Shown in pieces: positions 11,701 to 21,418 of a stretch of DNA of 50,284 bases. This DNA is from Azolla pinnata (lineage: Eukaryota > Streptophyta > Polypodiopsida > Salviniales > Salviniaceae), in the NCBI GenBank assembly GCA_037176905.1, contig JBBBWG010028754.1:81481-131764 (forward strand). Direction: 5' to 3'. The position numbers and the translations under genes were made by a program. The notes below the pieces were generated by a model. That model did not search any database, was not told where the DNA came from, and saw only the letters and a program-made list of their open reading frames with translations. Every line of letters starts with the position of its first letter. Within the stretch, counting starts at the first letter, position 1.

Positions 11701-14700
11701 CTATAATATCGTGTAGTTATATCTTCGTGATTAAGACTCAACTCATTCAGATCAACTTCTCTCTTTTATATTATTTGAGAAACATTGTGTTTGATGCTGA
11801 TAAGGTATTCAGTTCCTTCTGTTCATGAGATCTCCGAGTTCTTTTTAAGTCTCTCTCGTTCTTTCTTTTGCCCTCAGTAACTATAAATATGTTTCAAATA
11901 TGCATCCTCTAACAGTCTGCTGTGACATTTTTCAAGTGGACATGTATAATAATATACTATGAGTAAGCAGCATCATTATTTCAGGCCACGTAAAAACTCC
12001 AGTAACAAGCGATCTACTTATACGTCATCCAAACATAACGTAATAGAGAATTATGCACATTTCAGAACTCGAATGCTGCCCAAAGTTAAGGATCAGGCAA
12101 GAATTAGCACCCTAATTCAGTTCTTGCTTCAAACAGAAGCTGTGTTGAGAACTGGGCTTTATCGTCATATCATTCTCCACCTATAGATTTAGAAACATGC
12201 GATGGATGAAATCATTCTACATGGGGATGAAAGTAAGAAATGATGGATCACGAGGAGCATGCTGGACATTACTTGGAAAACTGTTCGGTTTAGTTTAGTT
12301 TTGCTTCAGGAGTCAGGAAATAAATTGTTTAACAATCAAGAATCCGCCTAACCATTTAGACAAAACTGTCTAAGTAATCCTCAAATCCTAAAAATGTCAA
12401 AGCAAATTATTTGCTTAAATCTTAAATTGAGAATTGTCAACTCAAGCAAACACTGTTTGAGTCACTGGAGCTGTGGTAAGTTTTCATGAGTCGTAAATTA
12501 AATCAACTTGAACTGAAATGAACTGTCAACCCCCAAGCCAACTTATCTGTTTCCAAACTAGAAGTTTGAGTTAGATTATTAACCCACAGTGTTCTTAATA
12601 GTTCGCTTTGGCTTAACCTAAGCCATTCCAATTATCGCATCACCATCATCTTTTTGTCATCTAGCATACATTTACATGGGAGTTGTGGAAATTTATGATG
12701 AATTGTTGCATATTGATATCTCTCATTCAGAGCTACTACACCCTGCAGCTTCAACCATCGATATGTGGGAATACAGTAGGGCTGGAGTGCTGACAGGGAC
12801 AACAATCAGCAGCGAACTAGGAATGTCAAATGTGGGTGTCCAATAAGTTTTTATGGAACCTTTTTTGATACCTTACTACGTCTGACACTGTTTCAAGCTA
12901 TATGGTTTCTCAGAGCTATCATGCTGCAATGACAATTGCATATTTTTGCAACATAATAGAAGCTTGTAATTTTTTCACCAGACCTAGTCAACCCTTTTTT
13001 AAGATGCACGATGTCACTTTTGAAAGTTAAAACAGTTCATGCTCTTTAAGAATCGTATTGTCACCTGATTATGTTTGTTCATCTTATTCAAAAAGCAAGA
13101 ATGTAGAAGCAATCGAACAACTTTGGCATGGCAATTAATACTTATATGCTTCAATTCCCGGGCTTGATGCTTTGTCTTATCATTGGCATCCAATGAAATA
13201 GAACTGCAGAGTTAATAGAATGTGAATAATCTTAACTGAAAATAAGTGAATCTTATTTTAATCTGGGATATATGAAAACCGTCCAGTTAACCCACCTACC
13301 CATGCCCAAAGAAAATATGAAATATAATAGGAAACAAGGATGGACGACATGTGAATGAACCATGTCTTAGAGTTAAACACATGGACGCACTATAATTAAC
13401 GTGTCATGTGGGTTTAGTCTTCAATCAATGCATCAACATGAAAGTGTTAGGAACAACGCATATTTTGGTGGCTCATGCCAAATACTTGCTGTTGCATCAA
13501 AAAAAGGATGGGACAATGGAAAGATTGACCCTACCCTAACTGCTTCATTTGATGCATTCCCTCCTTATGCATCGAATGGGACACCAAACTAACAAATATT
13601 TCCACTTTAGATGCAATCTAGAAAAACAAGATCAGAGCATTCAAGAATTAATATCAGAAACAAAAACAAATGTATTGAATGATCACTACTCCCAGACACG
13701 CACCTATGAATCCTACCTTGAATTCGTGGCACAAGATTTGTAAGCTTGTGACATTAGATGGGCTTTCAAGTTCCACCACTATCTCTTGAGGATAAGAGCA
13801 AAACCTGCCACCTTACAATCCTCAGTAGACAGAGACTGTAAAATGTGAACTAGTTACAAAACAAGCATCTTTCTTTTCAGTTTGCATATATCATTACACT
13901 CCTTGCATATACCATTGAACTTTATAATTGAAAAAAGGATTCAATTATTGTTTAGATGCTGGCAAAACATGTAAATGTACACATTTTAAAATATAAGCCT
14001 ATGGCTTATGTTTAGAATTTATACATGTATGTCCGACTTAATGCACATATCATTGAAATTCTAGATTTACATATTAAATTCTAATGCATTTATCCTTGAG
14101 GTTTATGAATTCATATATTACGTCAGCAAATATCATTGGATTTGTCATCATACCTGGGGCTTTGCCATCCACGTCCCATGATACCTTTGTTAAGCTCAGT
14201 AGCTGGAAAGTTCTCATCCTAGTCGCAAACAAATGATCATACAGTAACCTCGAACAAAATTGTAGAGAAACATAGACAGATCAAAGAAACATCCTACGTG
14301 CACGACATTCATTATACTAGCCAATCGTTTCTTGTTTCCAGTGGATCTTTTATTCATGCCATTTCATAATGTTTTCGTATCTTTTACTTTTTATTTTGCC
14401 TAGATACTATTTACGCTATTTAATATCATTATATTAAATTGATTTTATTCAATCTTAACTTATCGTTATCAGATGCCATCCTAATTTTATTTACTGATTT
14501 TACACAATTGTTGTATCATCGATAGTTGATGTTATTTTGATGTTCGTGGTGCTATTGGATGCCGTCCTGAGGTTAACGACACTAAATTGTTGTTTAGCAT
14601 TGCCATATCATCGATAGACAAGGTTACCTAGATGCTTGCTATGCAAATGAAACGCCATTCTAATATTAATTTGACGTCACCTTATTGCCATATCACAAAC

Positions 14701-15017
14701 AATTGATGCTACCTACAAGGTGTTACCAGGCCGTGCTATTCACTTGCCATTCTGCGTGTGATGCGGGAGAAAAAGGAGCGAAAAGAAGAGAAGCAAAGAA
14801 GACCTACCTGGCCAGAGGAGTACACGACGGTGAAAGGTAGGGTTTTGCAGTCGGAGGGAGCGGGGTGAAGAGGACGATGGCGAAGCGCATGATGACCTTG
14901 GTGGCAAGCGACGGCGGCAGCGTCGGGCGCGTGAGGTATGGCATGATCATGTCCGCGTTCCGAGGTCCTGGCGTCGTCGGCGGCGGCGGCAGAGTTGAGC
15001 AAGCAGAGCTGCACCAT
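2762..15017 (-). CDS. CEP104: CEP104-like ciliary tip / centriole protein
   Basis: Homologue of CEP104 (FAP256 in Chlamydomonas), which binds microtubule ends at the ciliary tip and centriole. Exons identified: 15017-14808, 14218-14154, 13804-13717, 13203-13065, 11254-11176, 9545-9443, 9331-9269, 8895-8788, 8687-8629, 7723-7657, 6677-6489, 6383-6125, 6066-5953, 3890-3672, 3440-3195 and 2962-2762. N-terminal blocks are KTLPFTVVYSSGQDENFPA, RGWQSPRFCSYPQEIVVELE, SISLDANDKTKHQARELK and NKHNQVGIVALIITGEP (galactose-binding-like jelly-roll domain). Next come two coiled-coil blocks (KAVEKEEYDEAKRLK, AAVLEEDYDCAKSCK) and a TOG-type HEAT region (SRALNDKVSNVYQTALQ, GHSNVRIRESTSEALLFLA, GSPNGEVRNATVKAVVEVYR). 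Frames do not close between 13717 and 13203, 11176 and 9545, 7657 and 6677, or 6125 and 6066, so small exons are missing from this model. The ATG at 15017 gives about 57 residues before the conserved start. The stop at 2762 gives no zinc fingers; a donor at 2798/2797 is an alternative. Confidence 0.85.
4745..5760 (+). mobile_element. degenerate, internally deleted Ty1-copia retrotransposon
   Basis: Lies in the 2.06-kb CEP104-like intron (3891-5952), antisense to the gene. The plus strand shows the integrase C-terminal region (IYLIMKLPTRILGSKRPL, then AQKGYKCYNPPTKN), followed after in-frame stops by the end of reverse transcriptase (ASACGSLMYAKVAT, stop, PDIVYAVGVVSRYISNP) and copia RNase H (MSTGGYIFTIAAGAVSW, IVAMSTTEAEYISATEA). 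Near 5610-5690 the polyprotein end is readable (NPADILTKSLGKAQHEHCM). Most of reverse transcriptase, gag and protease are deleted. A 3' LTR may start at TGTTAGGTGCACAC near 5724; I did not find a matching 5' LTR. It cannot be autonomous. Confidence 0.85.
7861..7974. repeat. 58-bp tandem duplication in CEP104-like intron
   Basis: Two almost identical direct copies beginning TCCCTTTGCATAAACTTCAG start at 7861 and 7919; the second carries a one-base insertion. Near identity implies a recent duplication. Confidence 0.9.
9871..9932. repeat. ~31-bp tandem duplication in intron
   Basis: Two copies of a block ending TTCTTCCTTCCTTTCTCTGTT lie in direct succession inside the CEP104-like intron. Short and non-coding. 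Confidence 0.7.
10807..11040 (-). mobile_element. probable LINE endonuclease relic
   Basis: Inside the CEP104-like intron (9546-11175), a 66-codon minus ORF and its upstream extension read EYGKHFLALGSAHGLVIYSN, LVQWPKSDDLIFWSPNRGAN and TVAYLMGFP. The order matches the end of the exonuclease-endonuclease-phosphatase domain of plant non-LTR retrotransposons (a block naming the site or topic, an FxxFWSP-like block, then a T-x-x-DYL block). The catalytic Asp expected before YL is replaced here (VAYL), and stops follow soon after. Further minus-strand fragments at 10526-10753 and 9812-10126 may belong to the same decayed element, but I do not recognise them. Confidence 0.45.
11255..13064. other. 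CEP104-like intron, 1.8 kb, nothing recognised
   Basis: AT-rich intron sequence between two CEP104-like exons. The short ORF at 11959-12186 has no family character. No repeat or mobile element stands out by eye. Confidence 0.6.
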
Positions 15018-15061
15018 CGCTGCGCGGTCGGCGCCTGTCTCCCGCTCGGCGAACAACCAAC

Positions 15062-15065
<4 letters not shown>

Positions 15066-15107
<42 letters not shown>

Positions 15108-15231
15108 CTGTGTTCGTTGGTTCAAATTTGACGAATTTTCAATACGGAAAATCTTCTTCTTCTTCTTCTTCATTCTTCTTCTTCTTCTTCTTCTTCTTTC
15201 TTCTTCTTCTTCTTCTTCATTCTTCTTCTTC
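15066..15231. repeat. CT and TTC microsatellites at CEP104-like 5' end
   Basis: A run of about 18 CT dinucleotides (15066-15104) and a TTC tract (15150-15231) directly upstream of the CEP104-like ATG. On the gene's sense strand they are (GA)n and (GAA)n, so a 5' leader starting here would be almost pure purine. Arg/Glu-rich ORFs across it are artefacts. Confidence 0.95.
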
Positions 15232-15248
15232 GTAAACATAATAATATA

Positions 15249-15689
15249 GGGAGAATTACCAAAAAAACGCCTAGCCAATTTATAAATTACATTTTAACGC
15301 GTACTGAAATCACAACATTACAAATTAACGCCTGATCTTATCTTCCGCTAAAAATCGACACCCAATCAATTCCGCTGGTATTGATTTTATTCCTGATCGC
15401 TTCCGACTGATTGATCCCAATCGATTTTCCTTACTGCATTCGACTAACTGAAGTTAGTAATTCTAGAATCTAATCGATTGATTAGCGCGTCGATTTGGTT
15501 TTAACCAAGTGATTAAGCCTTAATCAATGATCTGATTTCATGTTAATTGAATTCATAGCTACTTGATTTGGTATTAATTAATCAATTGTGTGTTAATCTT
15601 AAAACTACGTGTTAATTTGTAATTTCTAGTTTGGGTAGGCGTTAAAATGTAATTTATAATTTTGTTAAGCGTTTTTCGGTAACTTTCCC
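15249..15689. mobile_element. MITE copy 1, intact, 9-bp target duplication
   Basis: A 441-bp non-coding element starts GGGAGAATTACC and ends GGTAACTTTCCC. It is flanked on both sides by the identical 9-mer AATAATATA (15240-15248 and 15690-15698). The terminal inverted repeats are long, roughly 80-90 bases. Inside each, an ACGCCT box recurs about every 30 bases (AAAAAACGCCTA, ATTTTAACGC, AAATTAACGCCT on the left; the inverse on the right). Long terminal inverted repeats plus a 9-bp duplication fit a non-autonomous Mutator-like (MULE) element. It sits about 230 bases upstream of the CEP104-like ATG, in its likely promoter. Confidence 0.9.
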
Positions 15690-15699
15690 AATAATATAT

Positions 15700-16560
15700 T
15701 TCAAAAGGAGAAGAACAATTGAACAAAATAGCAGATCTACATAGAGTTCCTCCTGCAAACTAGAGAACCACTGGACGTGTCTAATATGCTGACAATGTAA
15801 ACTGTCGTAAAAGAACTCGAGAGGAACCACTTACGAATTCCCAATACTTATCTAACCAGTATCCTGATAGAAGCTGATCGGTGATTGCCAGTTGACACCA
15901 ATCTTGCCTTGTTCAATGACCCTTGTAATAAGCCAGATTGAGTTGCTTCGTGTCTTGATGGTAAATCGTTGTTCCAGGACCACATAATAGAACCCCAAGT
16001 CAAATACATGTTCCTGTTGATAGGAATCATTATTATTTCCAAGGTTGGCGTGCACTAGTGCATTCCCAATAACAACGTATCTAAGATTCGTTTGTCTCCT
16101 GACAACTTGCCGTGCTAGGCCATTCACAAACAATTGTGGCATTACAGACGATTAACTACCGTAGTGAGATGATTTTCCTATTACTGTAGAATGTTTTGAA
16201 ACTTTTCCAGAAGCTTCTGCACAAAGCTATTTTCGAACGATTCTTCTCAAGACAACTCCTAGACATTTATAAATACAGGGGTTCGCCTCGATCCCAATCG
16301 AGGCGAACGAACAATGCCAATTATGGAATCCAACACTCGAGCTTCATCAATCTTCTGTATCTCTCGCTTGTTTCTCAATATCTTGTCTGCTGTGCGAGCT
16401 ATGTTCTGCTTTGCTCTATCTGTCGCAGCACACAACCAATCGCATATCCCAGTTTCAGAAGAAGCAGAATGACTCGACCGACCCTGCAAGCGATATTCAT
16501 ACATCGTACGAGGATGCAATACGCGTATGCACACGTATGCTTTTACGAATACACAGGTAC
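15700..16560. other. spacer upstream of exonuclease gene
   Basis: No supported gene. Two overlapping minus-strand ORFs (15848-16142) and one plus-strand ORF (from 16196) lack family motifs. Sequence becomes CATA-rich from about 16500. Confidence 0.5.
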
Positions 16561-16960
16561 AAACACACACACATGTATAAATTTCATACGCACACATATA
16601 TGCATCGCGTGCACTTTGTGCTACACGCATGTATCCGTATGCTATGCACATATGAATGCCTGCTACAAACATACGCATACTGATATGCATACATATTACA
16701 CATGTACGCAGACGAATACGTACACAGGTATGCATACGAGAACGTGCCCGTATACGGTACAAGCACATATATATACATAAATTTCATACACACACATATA
16801 TGCATCGCGTGCACTTTGTGCTACATGCATGTATCCGTATGCTATGCACATACGAATGCCTACTACAACCATACGCATACTCATACGCAGACTCAGACGC
16901 ATACGTACTACACATGTACGCAGACGAATACGTACAAAGATACGCATACGGTTCCGTATA
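16560..16960. repeat. CATA-rich array with a ~200-bp direct duplication
   Basis: Degenerate CATA/CGCATA repeats. A block beginning ATAAATTTCATA(C) at 16577 recurs at 16777 and stays collinear through GCATCGCGTGCACTTTGTGC (16602 and 16802) to CATGTACGCAGACGAATACG (16701 and 16913). The period is 200-212 bases, so a whole segment of the array was duplicated. The ORFs here (Tyr/His/Thr- or Arg/Cys-rich) are repeat artefacts. Confidence 0.9.
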
Positions 16961-17032
16961 CAGGTTTTGGCGCCATGGAATTTCTTCTCTGGTTTCGAAA
17001 GGCGGGGTTTTTGGGCGGGAAAACGCAGCAGG

Positions 17033-17155
17033 AAGACGACGACGACGACGACGACGACGACGAAGAAGAAGAAGAAGAAGAAGAAGAAGAAGAAGAAGAA
17101 GAAGAGCTAAGAAAAGCTTTCTCCGCCATAGCCGCCGCCGCCGCCGCCGCCGCAG
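17033..17155. repeat. GAC, GAA and GCC microsatellites in exonuclease leader
   Basis: (GAC)8-9 passes directly into (GAA)n at 17033-17105, followed by (GCC)n at about 17129-17153. The tract is purine-rich on the exonuclease sense strand and lies 180-300 bases before its ATG. Confidence 0.95.
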
Positions 17156-17339
17156 CCTTACGCGTCTGTCTGTTCCCCTCTTGTCTCGTCTCGTCTCGTC
17201 TTTCTGCTCCGACCACACCGCTTGCTGCATCTCGGCGAATTTCGAATTGCTCAGCATCGCTCGATTCTCAGAGAAATACGAGTCCCGATCTCTCTTTCTC
17301 TCCCTCCGTCTCTCGCCTCCGTTGCTTCAGCAGACGGAT

Positions 17340-20300
17340 ATGAACGAAGCTGAGCAGTTACCGGATCATTCTACAGATCTCTCCAGTCCAGTCAAGGAAG
17401 CTCTCAGCCCTCTCCTGAGGTACACATATGGTTTCACTCTACATCTTACTTCTTCGGTAATTTCATCACAATTTCTCTCATTCTCGACCTCATCGTACTC
17501 ATCGTCATCATCTTCTTCTTTCTGTTTACCATCCTCCTCATCTTCTTCATCCGTTCATCATCATCATCATCATCTTCTTCTTTTTCTTCTTTTTCTTCTG
17601 CTTGTCATTCGTATCATCCTCATGACTATCATCATTGCGTTCTCCCTCCTCATCACCATCTTCCACCTTCTCCTCAAGGTCACCGTCGTCTTCTTCGTTC
17701 TGTCTAGTTTAGGGGTTAAAGACTACAGCATTTAAAGCCATTATCTTCATTTTCTTTTTCCTGGCAGATGCCCGGCTTGCTATAAGCAGTTCAAAGAGAA
17801 GGAAACGCTCATCCAGCACATACGGAAAGCAGGTCATTCTCATCATGAGCCGAGATGCGGATTTTGCAAGAAGCACTGCAAGTGTCTGGACGCATTGCGA
17901 GAGCATTTAATCGGTGCTAATCTTGGCCATTTCATCCCTTCCAATTCAACACCGGTTTAAAATTCAAGTCAAACCGTATCTCTGCTTAATACAGCTGCAT
18001 ATCCTCTACTGCGACAATTTCCATTTGTCTTCAAATTTCAATGAAAATAAGTTCTGTTTGGTAAAAGGAATTTCACGTATACATATTTGCATGTGTTTGG
18101 AAAAAAATTCTCTCATCAGGTTTAATGCTCATGGTCTAGGATTCGATATGCAATGGTTCAGACTGCCAGTTAATTGTACTGCACTCCGTGATAAACTGCT
18201 TTACTGATAAACATAGCTGTCTAAAGTACGAGATGATTTCGAAGAGTCTTTGAGCAAGACAACCTTCATGTATCAATCCTTTTGATACTCGGGAAGTTCT
18301 CTCAACCAATCCAGTGCTCTGAATTTAGGGTTCATATACAATATCTCACACACCTAGTTTATTGTATTGAACTCCATTTTGAGTACCGTCGGAGTTTAGT
18401 CTGTCATGTAACGTGTTTTTTTTATTCCATTTGTCGCTCAATGCCAAATCTCCCTATCTCTGCCCAAGTCACTCGACGCGCTTTCTGGCAAAAACCTTTG
18501 TAGGTCAGTGTAAATTATCTTCAAAATGAGTAATATACCTAATCTAATTATAAGAAAGAGTTTCTCTATGAACGTAGGTAAACCCATGCCTCTATAGAAA
18601 TCAAAGAATATGTCTATTGAGATTTATGCGATGCAAAATTTGGAATATAGTTGGATTCAAGCTAATCTCTGATTATGCCAGACATACCATGATAGTGATT
18701 CTCAAAAAAATCCATGATAAGAAATGAATAAGTTTTTTTGGATTTTCATAGCAGAGGTTCAATAAGCACTTTTGACGAATCTCTCTAAAACGTATTCAAC
18801 AATAATCTTTCCAAATTTGTTCTTTTAGTATAAAACATGTTACATTTTTGAATCCTCGAGAAAGCGGTCCCTCGCTCTGGCATGTACTCTGAGCCATCAC
18901 CGCCCTATATAAAATGTTGATTTCATGTTATTCATTTTGATTCCATAATTCTGGTGAAACCTTATCATCATGCCTTTAAGCTCATGTTATTATAAAAACT
19001 TCAGCAGTTTTAGGTGACTTATCATTGAAGAAGAATCATAACGCACTGGTTGTGGGAACCCTGATTCCTGATTCCTGAACCCTAACTCCTAAACCATGTT
19101 TCTAAGTTTCATGTTTTAATGCCCAATTGCTAAACTCTATAGCCAAAATTAAATGAAAAGATTCTTCAGATTTCGGTTGACGCCTATGTGTTAACATTCA
19201 GGATCTCGTGCAAAAAAGGAATGTGCTTTTGAATTTGTGAAGAGAGGCTGCTCCATATGTTTAGAAGCATTTGAGAATGAGAAGCTTCTCACTCAACACC
19301 AAGTTTCCTGCCGTCTCACAGCCTCATACAAGCATATAGCTGTAAGTGTTTTTACAGAATCTCCTCAAATTTTCTTGCAGTTTTGTTACTCTCAATAGAA
19401 ATTCTTCTAGTCCGTATCCTTATCTACCTTTATTTTGCTCTGATGGTACAAACTTCGTTATACATTCCTTCAAATTGGCTTCAGAACTTTTGTGATGGTG
19501 TAACATCCCCTTTAAAATCCTCTACTTTGGCACCATAATCCCTTTCATGTTGATGTTATTTTAGTTGTGATAGTACAGACATTCCTAGAAGGTCTTCCGA
19601 ATTAAGTCCAGTTTTGTTGGGATAGTATAACCTTCCCTGTAAAGTCCTGCAGTGTGGCTCCATGAATCCCTTTTATTTTGTTGTTAGTGTTATATTAACT
19701 GCCTTACTAATTCCTGTTGGCTTGTTGGGTATTTTCTTACCAGGCAGTTGTGTCTGGTGTCTCAAGTGTTCCGAAGAGAGTCCATGGCCTTGTTAAAGGA
19801 CTTTCCCCTGATAAACCTGGCAGGAGATCTGTAGTGGCCATAGATTGTGAGATGGTGGGTGGAGGCATGGATGGCACTTTAGATCTATGCGCACGGATCT
19901 GCATTATTGACGAAGATGAAAATGTGCTGCTCAATACGCATGTGAAGCCAGAGATTCCAGTCACAGATTACAGGTACCGCCACATCATGAAACTTTACAT
20001 TTTTTCTTGCCTGAGATCTGGCCGTTTTGCTGGGCTGAAAGAAGCTATTCATTTTGGTTTGTATATTGATCTTTTGCTTAGCTTTTATTCCATCTTGGTT
20101 ACAGGTCTGCATTTTCTGGTGTTCACCCTGAGAACTTGGTTGATGCCATGCCACTCAAATTGGCGAGAAAAGCTGTGGAAGATATACTATACAATGGTGC
20201 AAGAACCTGTGGTAGCAAACAGTCTGCTACTCTTCTCGTCGGTCACTCTCTTCATCATGATCTGAACTGCTTGGGGATCCGATATCCTCTCCATCTATGG

Positions 20301-20867
20301 AGGTTAGGACTTTCGAACTTTGAGGACAGTCTGCTATGTACTGAACTCCGTACTCATTTATCATGTCCATTCCTTTCTATGCAGGGATACTGCATATTAT
20401 CCCCCTCTCCTCAGAACAAGCAATGTTTGCAACAAGCTGCAATACCTGGCGAATACCTATCTGGGGTAAATGTTACGTTTTTTAAGTAAATAAAAGAAAT
20501 GATGCCATCCGGCTCTTGCTCGTATGTACTTTAAATGAAATGCGATATTCTAAGAGTTTGTAATTTTGTAACCATGTATTTGGGCGATTTGTTAAATCGT
20601 TAGCGTAAACTAACAAATGTTGAAGTGAACAATTGCAGATATACAATTCAGGAAGGAGCTTCGCATGATCCTTATGAAGATGCTGTTGCAGCAATGCGTT
20701 TGTATAAGAGGATGAGAATGGTAACTCATCTTCCCTTGCAAGGCAACGAAGAAGGATCTCACCTTCAGTCTCCATCAGATGCGATGAAGGTGAAGAAAGA
20801 GCTTGAACCTATGGAACTGCTTCATCTCTCAAAATGCCACTTCCACTGTTGGTGCTTGGATGCATGA
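17340..20867 (+). CDS. zinc-finger DEDDh RNA exonuclease (REX4/ISG20-like)
   Basis: Seven exons: 17340-17419, 17768-17913, 19202-19341, 19744-19973, 20105-20302, 20385-20465 and 20639-20867. They are GT-AG with consistent phases and total 1,104 nt (367 aa). Residues about 27-110 hold two or three Cys-x2-Cys zinc-finger-like modules (RCPACYKQF, RCGFCKKHC, GCSICLEAFENEK with later His and Cys). From about residue 150 comes the DEDDh 3'-5' exonuclease fold: VVAIDCEMVGG (Asp156, Glu158), LLVGHSLHHDLNCLG (Asp251) and SHDPYEDAVAAMRLYKRMR (His301, Asp306). This is the REX4/ISG20 branch, involved elsewhere in rRNA processing or RNA turnover; a nuclear or nucleolar site is inferred. The intron at 20466 is needed because reading through gives a stop at once. 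Intron 1 carries TCA/TTC repeats. The gene converges on the kinase gene, with about 550 bases between the stop codons. Confidence 0.93.
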
Positions 20868-21418
20868 GAAGGCAAGGCCATTGATCTTTTATACCTACTG
20901 GCGAAGTGTTTTTTGAACTTCCTGTTGATCCCAAAGTTTAAGTGGAATATGTTTCACCTCGTCAGCACATTGTTCTCGAGTCCACCAAATTTTGGATTAA
21001 TGTATGTCAACGCATACATAGAAATACCCTCTGAACCCTCAAATGAATCGGAATTTACATAACGTCAATGGATGAAAAATGCTCATTGCATACGACTAGA
21101 TATAGGTTTAGCCATGGATGTGTAATGTTCGTAATTTTTTATGATAATTGTACAAGAAATTTTAGGGTGTTAAGTTAAGAAAAAAGGTAAAATGACATTG
21201 GTCTTGTACAACGCGTGCATGCAAGTGTGCACGGAATAAGATTAGTATCAACTATGAATCAATCAATGTACAACAGAACATTGCTTGAGAAGTTAAGGAG
21301 TTGTAACTGAATGAAATACGAAGGTAATTTGCTTCAAAGGCGATGATGCTACTTTGCACACCTACAATTTGTAGACCACAAGAGCATACACATACATGCA
21401 CACGCATGTATATATACA
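20868..21418. other. spacer between convergent genes
   Basis: Contains the two 3' UTRs of the exonuclease and the kinase. AT-rich, with no ORF of note and no repeat seen. Confidence 0.6.

Noticed and set aside
14736..15278. 180-codon minus ORF with Lys/Glu and Arg runs
   Set aside because: Only its end (from 15017) is exon 1 of the CEP104-like gene; the rest is the leader repeat read through.
15249..15689. Element considered as a solo LTR
   Set aside because: Ends are inverted repeats, not TG...CA, and the target duplication is 9 bp rather than 4-6.
16656..17735. 359-codon plus ORF overlapping the exonuclease start
   Set aside because: Made of CATA and GAA repeats, runs through the exonuclease exon 1 in another frame and into its intron.
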